From Microcoleus sp. bin48.metabat.b7b8b9.023 (GTDB lineage Bacteria; Cyanobacteriota; Cyanobacteriia; Cyanobacteriales; Microcoleaceae), in assembly GCF_013299185.1 (NCBI RefSeq), contig NZ_JAAFKG010000015.1, positions 1 through 64,000 on the forward strand: a DNA stretch of 64,000 nucleotides, written 5' to 3'. The notes under the pieces were generated by a model that was not told the DNA's origin, ran no database searches, and saw only the letters and a list, made by a program, of their open reading frames with translations. Shown in pieces: positions 55,089 through 63,276 of this stretch (positions are counted from its first letter, which is position 1; each line of letters opens with the position of its first letter). The translations under genes were made by a program, and so were the position numbers.

Positions 55089-55532
55089 ATGAATCTGCCT
55101 TCTTTCTTGTGGTTGTGGAAAATAGCGGCGTGGTCAATGGGTGCGGCGCTTTTGGCTTACCTGTTGTTGGCCGTTACTGGAACGTGGATGTTTGCCGCCC
55201 GCAGCACGAAACAGCCGCGCCCAAAATGGCTGCGTCCCTTTCATTTGGGGACTGGTGCGGGGATGGCGACTCTGGTAATTTTACTGCTCTTAATTGGGGT
55301 AGTCGGTACGCTGGGAGAGTACGGCAAGTTGGGTCATTCGGTTCATTTGCCGGCGGGGTTGGCTGTGGTGGCGTTGGTGTTGGTTTCTGTAGGAAGCGGG
55401 CTGCAAATTGGCCCTAAAAATCCTTGGGCGCGTCCGCTACACATTGGCACTAATTTGGCTTTGTGTGGGGGATTTGTGATTGTTTTGCTCACCGGATGGA
55501 CGATTGTACAAAAGTATTTACCGAAAGTTTAA
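55089..55532 (+). CDS. DUF4079 membrane protein
   Basis: A 147-residue protein with four membrane helices (about 9-32, 55-77, 86-105, 118-137) and conserved histidines (RPFHLGTGAGMAT, LGHSVHLPAGL, RPLHIGTNLALCG) that suggest haem or metal binding. Known from cyanobacteria and plants; function unknown. Confidence 0.85.
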   Translation: MNLPSFLWLWKIAAWSMGAALLAYLLLAVTGTWMFAARSTKQPRPKWLRPFHLGTGAGMATLVILLLLIGVVGTLGEYGKLGHSVHLPAGLAVVALVLVSVGSGLQIGPKNPWARPLHIGTNLALCGGFVIVLLTGWTIVQKYLPKV

Positions 55533-55539
55533 CGTTTGA

Positions 55540-55873
55540 TGGTTCGGACTTCAGTCCTCTGATAGGTAGATGCGGACTGAAGTCCTCACTACGAACCCGA
55601 ACCTGAGATGCGGACTGAAGTCCTCACTACGAACCTGAGATGCGGACTGAAGTCCTCACTACGAACCTGAGATGCGGACTGAAGTCCTCACTACGAACCC
55701 GAACCTGAGATGCGGACTGAAGTCCTCACTACGAACCTGAACCTGAGATGCGGACTGAAGTCCTCACTACGAACCTGAGATGCGGACTGAAGTCCTCACT
55801 ACGAACCTGAGATGCGGACTGAAGTCCTCACTACGAACCTGAGATGCGGACTGAAGTCCTCACTACGAACCTG
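55540..55873. repeat. 32-bp direct-repeat array, GCGGACTGAAGTCCTCAC family
   Basis: About nine copies of GATGCGGACTGAAGTCCTCA plus CTACGAACCTGA, mostly at a 32-bp period with occasional CCCGAA inserts. There are no unique spacers, so it is not a CRISPR array. It fills the convergent gap and extends into the last codons of the hydrolase gene. Confidence 0.9.
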
Positions 55874-56762
55874 CTACTTTAGCTATGAAATCTAAGATAT
55901 GTTGAGCGGTAATCTGTGGTTTTTCTAAGTGGGGAACGTGTCCGCAATCCGGTATCCAAATTAGTTGGGAATTTGCGATCGCACTTTTAAACTTTTCTGC
56001 ATCCGCTGTCCCTAAAATTCTATCTTGTTTTCCCCACAAAATCAAGGTTTGCTGCTGAATTTGCGACAGCTTTGCCCCAAAACCGCCGTAACCTCCACTT
56101 TTGGTAAACGCAATTAAAGCTTGATTCCAGTTGGGCATTTCTAAGTGCAAGGCCGCGCAGGTTTGTGCGTCAACAGAAGCTAAAGTTTCGTCGAAATAAG
56201 CATTGACGCTAATTTTTTGGCGAATTCTTGGGTTCCGCAAAAATGAAGTTGCCAGATATCCTAAAGGAGGGATTAAAAATTTTCCCTTATTAGATGTTAC
56301 TGCAAAACCAGCACTGTCTATTAATACTAATTTTTTGACAGCTTCGGGATGATTGAGAGTGAAATCTATTGCTGCTGCACCTCCCATCGACGCGCCAACT
56401 AAGATTACAGGCTGCGAAATCAGCGTTTTCCAGAAATAATAGAGGTGACTTCCAATCGCTTTTTGACTGAATGGCAAATCCGCCGCTCTTTCTGTAAAGC
56501 CAAAACCCAACAAATCAACGGCCCAAGTCTCATTTTTTTCGGCAAGCAGCGGCAACAGGCGGCGGTATTCAAATACGGAACTGTCGAAGCCGTGAATTAA
56601 CAAAATTGGCGTATTTCCACTGCCTTGGCGCGCGTAGGTTGTGGCAATTGGCTCCTGTGTTATGGGAGTTGTAATTGCCTCTTGTTGGATGTTTTGGGCT
56701 AAGCTAATTGAGGTAGATTCTGTGAGTTGTGCGATCGACTTTGGGAGAAAACTTGCTGGCAT
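55863..56762 (-). CDS. alpha/beta-hydrolase
   Basis: A 299-residue alpha/beta-fold hydrolase. LLIHGFDSSVFEYRRLLPLL holds the oxyanion strand; the nucleophile is Ser in VGASMGGAAAIDF; WIPDCGHVPHLEKP gives the catalytic His, with Asp in the DRILGTAD loop before it. The first about 50 residues are a Thr/Gln-rich, poorly conserved extension. Substrate unknown. The final residues AGS and the TAG stop lie in the downstream repeat array. Confidence 0.88.
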   Translation of the reverse strand: MPASFLPKSIAQLTESTSISLAQNIQQEAITTPITQEPIATTYARQGSGNTPILLIHGFDSSVFEYRRLLPLLAEKNETWAVDLLGFGFTERAADLPFSQKAIGSHLYYFWKTLISQPVILVGASMGGAAAIDFTLNHPEAVKKLVLIDSAGFAVTSNKGKFLIPPLGYLATSFLRNPRIRQKISVNAYFDETLASVDAQTCAALHLEMPNWNQALIAFTKSGGYGGFGAKLSQIQQQTLILWGKQDRILGTADAEKFKSAIANSQLIWIPDCGHVPHLEKPQITAQHILDFIAKVAGS

Positions 56763-57265
56763 AATTCTTGATAAATTGTGAATCGGTAGGGCCGATGCCT
56801 CCGCGATCGCCCCTTTCCCTCAAACATTTAAGTATATATGCTCGATCGCCTCCTACTTGAGGATTTAGGGCGATCGACCTCTGAAACCAGGATCTATATT
56901 TAGTCTCGTGGTGTCTCGGCTAAGGCTGAGTTGGTTAACTATATGTTAAAATATTTGAGAATAGTTGCTAATAATTCCTTTTTAATTTACTATGCTTAAG
57001 AGCAGTAGGTATTGCTTCGTGGGGGTTAAAGCGCACATTGGCATCTAACGCAAGAGAGATTAAAACTACGAACTCGCCAAAAAATCGTCTTTCTGGGCTG
57101 GTTGGATGGCTGCGTCCGAAATATTAACAGGGAAAGAGTTCGCTGAAACTGGAAATTTAGCGATGTATACCATTGTGCGCTGCCAGTATTGAGAATTAAT
57201 CTCAAGTCTGGCGCACAAGCAAGCCCAAGCAAAAAGTTACTAAAATCGATCGACAACCAGAAGAG
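56763..57265. other. intergenic region upstream of feoA
   Basis: TTGAGAATAGTTGCTAATAA (56955-56977 with flanking TT) resembles a degenerate Fur box, but the match to the hexamer consensus is partial. No gene is seen; the divergent promoters of the hydrolase and feo operon should lie here. Confidence 0.35.
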
Positions 57266-57640
57266 ATGAAAGAAAACACCCAAGAATACAGCCAACAAAA
57301 CGAACAGCTAAACCCAAGACAGTTCGGGGCTTTTACCTTTTACGGCGAGACACCAGAAGTCTCTCAAACCGCAGAGGATAGCACAGAAGTTCAGCCAGAC
57401 TCAGCTCAGGGTAAATCATTCCCGCTAGCAATGGCAAGCGTTGGCGACAAGCTGCGGATAGTCAAACTCAAAGGTTCAGAAGGCACAGTGCGACGCCTCA
57501 TCGGCATGGGATTAGTCCCCGGCATCGAAGTTCAAATCGTCAGCAATTCTGGGGGATCGGTGATTGTGGGGATTTGCGACAACCGCATCGGTTTGGGGGC
57601 GGGTATGGCACAGAAAATTATGTGTACGAATCTTGTCTAG
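57266..57640 (+). CDS. FeoA domain protein, first copy
   Basis: A 124-residue FeoA (SH3-like) protein. The domain starts at LAMASVGDKLRIVKLKGSEG and contains RRLIGMGLVPGIEVQIVS and GGSVIVGICDNRIGLGAGMA. An N-terminal extension of about 50 residues is Gln/Glu/Thr-rich. It is the first gene of a ferrous-iron uptake operon and likely helps or controls FeoB. Confidence 0.88.
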   Translation: MKENTQEYSQQNEQLNPRQFGAFTFYGETPEVSQTAEDSTEVQPDSAQGKSFPLAMASVGDKLRIVKLKGSEGTVRRLIGMGLVPGIEVQIVSNSGGSVIVGICDNRIGLGAGMAQKIMCTNLV

Positions 57641-57825
57641 GGAAATTATCAAAAAATTGTATCTACAGCAATTTTATTTGATTTGTGACAAAGATTTTCT
57701 TTTTTTTACCGCAGAGGGCGCAGAGGGCGCAGAGGAAGAGTAAAGAGAGGTGTTCGCACATTTTGAAAGGGTTGCTAGATTCAGGAATTTAATTTGTTCA
57801 AATTTAGACTGCATTCAAACAACTG

Positions 57826-58068
57826 ATGAACGAGAAAAAACAACTAGGGGATTTGGCTGTCGGCGCAATCGGCCGCGTTATTGGCTATGAGAAAACAGCC
57901 CGCGCTTATAAGGGCAAATTGTTGGCAATGGGGCTGACACCGGGAACTGAGTTTACTGTTACTCGCTATGCACCTTTGGGAGATCCGATAGAAATCCTGG
58001 TGCGGGGTTTTAAACTCAGTTTACGCAAAGATGAAGCTAAAACTCTATTTGTAGAAGAAGTGAAATAA
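57826..58068 (+). CDS. feoA: FeoA, second copy
   Basis: An 80-residue FeoA of normal length: GDLAVGAIGRVIGYEKTARA, LLAMGLTPGTEFTVTRYAPL, IEILVRGFKLSLRKDEAKTL. Its stop overlaps the feoB start (TAATG), so this is the copy directly coupled to FeoB. A CGCAGAG repeat lies in the 185-base gap after the first feoA. Confidence 0.92.
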   Translation: MNEKKQLGDLAVGAIGRVIGYEKTARAYKGKLLAMGLTPGTEFTVTRYAPLGDPIEILVRGFKLSLRKDEAKTLFVEEVK

Positions 58069-60404
58069 TGACTAAGCAAATTATTGGATTGGTGGGCAAC
58101 CCCAACTGTGGAAAAACTACTTTATTTAATGCCCTGACTGGTGCTAATCAACGAGTAGGTAATTGGCCTGGAGTAACAGTTGAACGCAAAGAGGGAAAAT
58201 ACGCTCACGACGGTTTAGCAATTACGATTGTTGACTTGCCGGGAGTTTATTCTATCGATGCCGAAGACGGAGATACCGGACTCGATGAATTGGTAGCGCG
58301 AGATTATTTGCTATCTGGCGAAGCTGATGTGATTGTGAATATTGTTGATGCTTCCAACTTAGAACGAAATTTGTATCTCACAACGCAAATTTTAGAGATG
58401 CGCGTGCCGATGATAGTCGCGCTAAACATGATGGATGTTGCCAAGGAACGAGACATCCGAATTAATGTTAGCAAACTCGCAGAACGCCTCGGCTGTATGG
58501 TAGTGCCGATGAGTGCTACGTCAAATGACGGGGTGCCTTTGTTGCGCGATGCTGTGAATAAGGCGCTGGTTAAGCCGATCGTACCATCTAGCTATGTAGC
58601 TTATCCGGCTGTCATCGAAGATGCGATCGCCCAACTAATCCCGCATATCCAACAGCATAGCCCAAACCGCAGTATCGATGCCCGCTGGACAGCCCTGAAA
58701 CTCCTAGAATACCAGGATGAAGTCGCCCCGGAACTCGCCGATACAGAGTTAGAAAAAATAGTCGTCCCGCACCGCCGCCGAGTCCACGAAACCCTCGATG
58801 ACGACTTAGATATTATCATTGCCGACAGCCGCTACACCTTCATCCACACCCTCACCCAAGGCGTCGCCGAATCTTCCAGAGAAGTCAAGGCCAATCTTTC
58901 CGATAAAATTGACCAAATTGTACTCAACCGCTGGTTAGGCATTCCCGTATTCTTGATGGTGATGTACTTAATGTTCACCATTTCGATTAACGTTGGGGGA
59001 GTGTTTATCGACTTCTTTGACCAATTCTTCGGGACAATTTTTGTAGACGGTTTCGGTGATATTTTAGAAAGTATCGATTCCCCTGGATGGTTGATCGGAC
59101 TGCTTGCAAAAGGTGCTGGTGGCGGGATTCAAACCACATCTACTTTTATTCCCCAAATTGGGATGATGTTCTTGTGCTTGTCGGCTCTCGAAGACTCCGG
59201 CTACATGGCACGGGCAGCTTTTGTGATGGACAGATTAATGCGATTTGTGGGACTTCCCGGTAAATCCTTTGTACCGATGATGATCGGTTTTGGGTGCAAT
59301 ATTCCGGGAATCATGGCGACGCGGACATTAGAAAATAAGCGCGATCGCACGATGACGATTATGATGAATCCATTCATGTCTTGTAGTGCCAGATTAGCAG
59401 TTTACGCCCTGTTTTGTGGCGCATTCTTCCAAGTGGGCGGTCAAAACATGGTGTTGGGGCTTTACCTGTTAGGCATTTTAGCAGCAGTGATTACTGGACT
59501 AATCTTAAAAAACACCATCCTGCAAGGAGAAGCTGCACCGTTTGTGATGGAACTGCCACCCTACCACATTCCTAAGCTTAAAGGCGTGCTGCTGCGGACT
59601 TGGGACAGATTGCAGGCTTTTATCAAAAAGGCAGGAATTGCGATCGTCATCATGGTAATTGTACTGGGATTCATGAACTCCGTGGGTACTGATGGTTCCT
59701 TCGGCAAAGAAAACAGCCAAGATTCAATTCTGAGTGCAGTTGGCCGCACAGTCACACCCGTCTTTGCTCCGATGGGAGTCACCCAAGAAAACTGGCCCGC
59801 TAGCGTCGGTTTACTAACAGGAGTATTTGCCAAAGAAGTAATGGTTGGCACCTTAGACTCTCTCTACACCCAACTAGGAGAGGAACAAAAAGCAGCAGGT
59901 GCAGAACCTGAAAAAGCAGAATTTAGCTTGTGGGGTGGTATCAGCAAAGCATTTCTCACTATTCCAGAGAATCTCACAAAACTTCCAGGCCAACTTTTTG
60001 ACCCCCTCGGTTTAAGTTCGGCCAATATTACAGACAAACAAGCAGCAGCAGATGCTCAAGGTATTTCTGGTAGCACCTACGGACAAATGTCTAAACGCTT
60101 TGGTTCTAATAGTGCGGCCTTTGCTTATTTGTTGTTTGTATTGCTGTATTTCCCGTGCGTCTCCGCAACCGCAGCACTTTACCGCGAAACTAATTTTGGC
60201 TGGACAGTATTTGCCTGTACTTGGACTACAGGTTTAGCTTATTTTACGGCAGTTGAATACTATCAAATTGCCACATTTGTAGAGCATCCAGCATCATCTA
60301 TTGCTTGGATTGGAGGACTGGCGGTAACTATGGCTGCCGCCATTTTCGGATTAAAAATTGCTGGTTCAAAACGCCACAAACGGCGCGAAGTGATGAGTCA
60401 GTAG
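58068..60404 (+). CDS. feoB: FeoB ferrous-iron transporter
   Basis: A 778-residue Fe(II) transporter with a cytoplasmic G domain. G1 is GNPNCGKT (10-17), G2 lies in NWPGVTVERKEGKY, G3 is DLPGVYSI, and G4 NMMDVAKE near 120. The GDI-like helical region follows, then the membrane part from about 290 with the two Gate motifs (EDSGYMARAAFVMDRLMRFV, GFGCNIPGIMATRTLENKRD; AKEVMVGTLDSLY). A roughly 80-residue insert (QLGEEQKAAGAEPEKAEF onward) precedes the last helices. Co-transcribed with feoA. Confidence 0.96.
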   Translation: MTKQIIGLVGNPNCGKTTLFNALTGANQRVGNWPGVTVERKEGKYAHDGLAITIVDLPGVYSIDAEDGDTGLDELVARDYLLSGEADVIVNIVDASNLERNLYLTTQILEMRVPMIVALNMMDVAKERDIRINVSKLAERLGCMVVPMSATSNDGVPLLRDAVNKALVKPIVPSSYVAYPAVIEDAIAQLIPHIQQHSPNRSIDARWTALKLLEYQDEVAPELADTELEKIVVPHRRRVHETLDDDLDIIIADSRYTFIHTLTQGVAESSREVKANLSDKIDQIVLNRWLGIPVFLMVMYLMFTISINVGGVFIDFFDQFFGTIFVDGFGDILESIDSPGWLIGLLAKGAGGGIQTTSTFIPQIGMMFLCLSALEDSGYMARAAFVMDRLMRFVGLPGKSFVPMMIGFGCNIPGIMATRTLENKRDRTMTIMMNPFMSCSARLAVYALFCGAFFQVGGQNMVLGLYLLGILAAVITGLILKNTILQGEAAPFVMELPPYHIPKLKGVLLRTWDRLQAFIKKAGIAIVIMVIVLGFMNSVGTDGSFGKENSQDSILSAVGRTVTPVFAPMGVTQENWPASVGLLTGVFAKEVMVGTLDSLYTQLGEEQKAAGAEPEKAEFSLWGGISKAFLTIPENLTKLPGQLFDPLGLSSANITDKQAAADAQGISGSTYGQMSKRFGSNSAAFAYLLFVLLYFPCVSATAALYRETNFGWTVFACTWTTGLAYFTAVEYYQIATFVEHPASSIAWIGGLAVTMAAAIFGLKIAGSKRHKRREVMSQ

Positions 60405-60469
60405 TCAGTCGCACTGCATATCCTCGCGAGCGGGGACAGCACTTCCTACTATAACAAAGGAGAAAAAAC

Positions 60470-60736
60470 ATGATTTTAAGCGAAATCCAGCAGTTTATTT
60501 CCCAAAATAAAAGAGCCTCTCTCGCTGATTTGAAACTCCATTTTCGCATGGACGGCGATGCTTTGCGCGGAATGCTGAATCGCCTCATCCGTAAAGGCCG
60601 CATCAGTAAAATGGCAGAAGCGAAAAAGTGCGGCGGATGTCACAGTTGCAGCGACGATGCTACGGAGATTTATCTGTGGGTAAATGCCGATAAATCCGCA
60701 CCCGCAGAAGAACCAGTTTCTGCAAATTGCCATTAA
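60470..60736 (+). CDS. FeoC-like winged-helix protein with Cys cluster
   Basis: An 88-residue FeoC-type protein. MILSEIQQFISQNKRASLAD and LKLHFRMDGDALRGMLNRLI form the winged helix; KKCGGCHSC carries the cysteines that bind an Fe-S cluster in some FeoC proteins. AAGGAG lies before the ATG. A GAGCGGGGAC hairpin fragment separates it from feoB. It probably regulates or stabilises FeoB. Confidence 0.85.
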   Translation: MILSEIQQFISQNKRASLADLKLHFRMDGDALRGMLNRLIRKGRISKMAEAKKCGGCHSCSDDATEIYLWVNADKSAPAEEPVSANCH

Positions 60737-60769
60737 TCTCATGTTCGCTCAATTACCCGGAATCAAAAA

Positions 60770-60825
60770 GGTTCGTAGTGAGGACTTTAGTCCTAAGATG
60801 AGGACTAAAGTCCTCACTACCAACA
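60770..60825. repeat. GTAGTGAGGACTTTAGTCCT hairpin repeat
   Basis: One copy of the family found in arrays at 43.2 and 55.6 kb. A reverse CGCAGAG-type repeat follows at about 60870-60905. Confidence 0.8.
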
Positions 60826-60963
60826 GCAATCACCCTCAGTCCCTCTCCTTCCCTCTTCCTCTTTCTTATCCTCTCTTTCTCTGCGCCATATGCAGCCTCT
60901 GCGGTTAATTAAAAAAAATCTTGTTCGCAAATCCCAGAAAATTAGGATACCATTTACTCAGAC

Positions 60964-60980
60964 ATCTGAATATATGTTCA
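60964..60980. promoter_or_regulatory. SmtB/ZiaR-type metal-responsive operator
   Basis: ATCTGAATATATGTTCA matches the SmtB/ArsR 12-2-12 operator core (TGAACA-N3-ATTCAGAT, read on the other strand) at every fixed position. It lies 45 bases before the P1B ATPase gene, where the -35 box would be for the TATAAT at 60989-60994. Zinc release of an SmtB-like repressor would open this promoter. Confidence 0.7.
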
Positions 60981-60988
60981 ATAATTGT

Positions 60989-60994
60989 TATAAT
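60989..60994 (+). promoter_or_regulatory. -10 box of the P1B ATPase gene
   Basis: TATAAT with the SmtB-type operator just upstream; no good -35 hexamer is visible, as expected for a repressed or activated promoter. Confidence 0.5.
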
Positions 60995-61024
60995 CATTCT
61001 AAAATCTCAAAAGGATACTGAATA

Positions 61025-63232
61025 ATGACTCAAACTCCTTCCCTCAAAACGCTACAAACTAAAATTGGCGGAATGGACTGCGGCAATTGCGCCAAAACCG
61101 TAGCAGCAGGCTTGCAAAAACTGCCTGGACTTACTGACATCAATGTAGTTTTTGCAACAGAAAGTTTGCGGTTAAATTACGACCCTCAACAAGTAACAGA
61201 AAAAGCTATTTTCGATCGCATTCAAACTTTAGGCTACACTATCGAACAGCCCTCCGCAGCAGTATCCTCGAAGGAGGAGTGTTGTTCGGGCGAACACCAT
61301 CACGAACACCATCACCAGCATTCTACAGTCCAGAAAACTCAAAAAACCAACCCAACTAACTGGGAATTCTGGCTTCGCAATCGCCGGGGACAAAGTGTCA
61401 TCTTAGCTGGAATAGGATTAATTCTGGGATTGCTAACTCAGCATTTAGCCCTGACAATTTGGATATCGCGGGCTTTTTACGGTATCGGTATTATTGTAGC
61501 CGGATTTGCGATCGCCCGCGCCGGCCTGATGGAGTTGCGCTTGCGCCGCGCCGACATGAATTTGTTGATGACAATTTCGGTAATTGGCGCGGTGGCTTTA
61601 GGCGATTGGTTTGAAGCAGCATTAGTTGTATTCCTGTTTAGTCTGGGAACAACTTTGCAAACTTTCACTTTCAGCCGCACTCGCCATGCTATTGCTAGTT
61701 TGATGGACATAACACCACCGACTGCAACTGTCAAGCGCGACAATAATCGTGAAGTGACGCTGCGGGTTGAGGAAATTCAAGTTGGAGAAATTCTGACAAT
61801 TCGTCCCGGGCAAAGGGTAGCATTAGATGGAGTTGTGGTATCGGGGAATTCGGCGATCGACCAATCGCCAATTACGGGCGAATCTATCCCCGAAGATAAG
61901 GAAACGGGCGATCGCGTTTTTGCCGGAACCTTAAATCAAACTGGCTTTCTGGAAGTCAAAGTTACTCACACTGCGAATGATACCACGGTTGCGAAAATTG
62001 TGCACTTAGTCGAGTCGGCGCAGTCGAGCCGCGCCCCAACTCAGCAGTGGGTGGACAAATTTGCAGAGATTTATACTCCTATTGTGATTGTAAGTGCGAT
62101 CGCGCTTACACTAATTGGGCCCTTAATTTTTGGTCAACCCTTCAGCGTTTGGTTTTACCGAGCCCTGGTAATGTTAGTCATAGCCTGTCCCTGCGCCTTA
62201 GTAATTTCCACTCCGGTTTCCATTGTCAGCGCCATTGGTGCAGCCACCAGCCAAGGCGTGTTATTTAAGGGCGGAAACGGCTTAGAAAATGCTGGAAAAA
62301 TTAAGAGTCTGGCTTTTGATAAAACCGGAACTTTGACTGAAGGTAAACCCGTTGTGCAAAAGGTTTACGACTTGGGAGAATTGAGCGCCAGCACGGTATT
62401 GTTAATTGCAGCTTCTTTGGAACAAAAATCGGAACATCCTTTAGCTAAGGCAATTATTGCCAAAGCGAAGGAAGCAGGAATCGAGTTAGAAACTCCCGAA
62501 AATTTTACGGCTTATCCGGGTAAAGGAATTGCTGCTAATTTTGCAAACAACCTCTATCTTGTCGGAAATCGCCGCTTATTTGCCGACCAAAATATCGAAC
62601 TGCCAACATCAGCAGTCTCTCTGCTAGATGATATCGAGAAATTAGGGCAAACTCCCGTTTTAGTCGGCAGCAGCCGCGGTTTGTTGGGAGTGATTGCTTT
62701 GGCTGACGGCTTGCGACTGGAAGCTGCCGAAGCCATACATTTGCTCAAACAGATGGGTTTGAACAATCTGGTGATGCTTACGGGCGATCGCACTTTTGTA
62801 GCTCAGCAAATAGCCCAACAACTCAATTTATCTGAGTATAAAGCAGAATTGCTACCATTCGACAAACTCCAATCAATTCAAGAATTGCGAAAATTTGGGG
62901 CTGTAGGAATGGTGGGCGACGGAATTAACGATGCCCCAGCTTTAGCAGCCGCCGATATCAGCTTTGCAGTTGGCGGCATTGATATAGCCCTAGAAACCGC
63001 TGATGTAGTGCTAGTTGGTAGCGATTTGAGAAAACTCGCCTATGCAGTCGATTTGAGCCGCCGCACAGTAAGTGTTATTCAGCAGAATGTAATTTTTTCG
63101 TTAGTCACAAAAGCACTGTTTTTATTGTTGGGAACCTTTGGGTTTGTAGGGTTAGCTGTGGCAGTTTTGGCAGACACCGGAACTTCGTTAATTGTTACCG
63201 CCAATGGGATGCGGCTGTTCCGTTCTAAATAG
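61025..63232 (+). CDS. zinc/cadmium-type P1B ATPase, ZiaA-like
   Basis: A 735-residue heavy-metal exporting ATPase. The N-terminal metal-binding domain has GMDCGNC (C19, C22); a His-rich linker HHHEHHHQH at 91-99 follows. Transmembrane CPC is at 388-390, the phosphorylated Asp is D432 in DKTGTLT, and GDGINDAPAL is the hinge. The combination of His-rich linker and CPC and the SmtB-type operator upstream argue for zinc (ZiaA-like); cadmium or cobalt remain possible. It ends with a TTSLIVTANGMRLFR-like tail typical of the zinc group. No regulator gene is adjacent. Confidence 0.92.
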   Translation: MTQTPSLKTLQTKIGGMDCGNCAKTVAAGLQKLPGLTDINVVFATESLRLNYDPQQVTEKAIFDRIQTLGYTIEQPSAAVSSKEECCSGEHHHEHHHQHSTVQKTQKTNPTNWEFWLRNRRGQSVILAGIGLILGLLTQHLALTIWISRAFYGIGIIVAGFAIARAGLMELRLRRADMNLLMTISVIGAVALGDWFEAALVVFLFSLGTTLQTFTFSRTRHAIASLMDITPPTATVKRDNNREVTLRVEEIQVGEILTIRPGQRVALDGVVVSGNSAIDQSPITGESIPEDKETGDRVFAGTLNQTGFLEVKVTHTANDTTVAKIVHLVESAQSSRAPTQQWVDKFAEIYTPIVIVSAIALTLIGPLIFGQPFSVWFYRALVMLVIACPCALVISTPVSIVSAIGAATSQGVLFKGGNGLENAGKIKSLAFDKTGTLTEGKPVVQKVYDLGELSASTVLLIAASLEQKSEHPLAKAIIAKAKEAGIELETPENFTAYPGKGIAANFANNLYLVGNRRLFADQNIELPTSAVSLLDDIEKLGQTPVLVGSSRGLLGVIALADGLRLEAAEAIHLLKQMGLNNLVMLTGDRTFVAQQIAQQLNLSEYKAELLPFDKLQSIQELRKFGAVGMVGDGINDAPALAAADISFAVGGIDIALETADVVLVGSDLRKLAYAVDLSRRTVSVIQQNVIFSLVTKALFLLLGTFGFVGLAVAVLADTGTSLIVTANGMRLFRSK

Positions 63233-63276
63233 CCACAAGGCGCGGAGTAAGACGGCGGTTGCAACCGCCGAGTCTT

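Noticed and set aside
54959-55417. 152-codon frame overlapping the DUF4079 gene
   Set aside because: It is a frame-shifted shadow of the DUF4079 gene (Gly/Val/Cys-rich).
55540-55873. Possible CRISPR array with 32-bp repeats
   Set aside because: Direct repeats abut each other without spacers.
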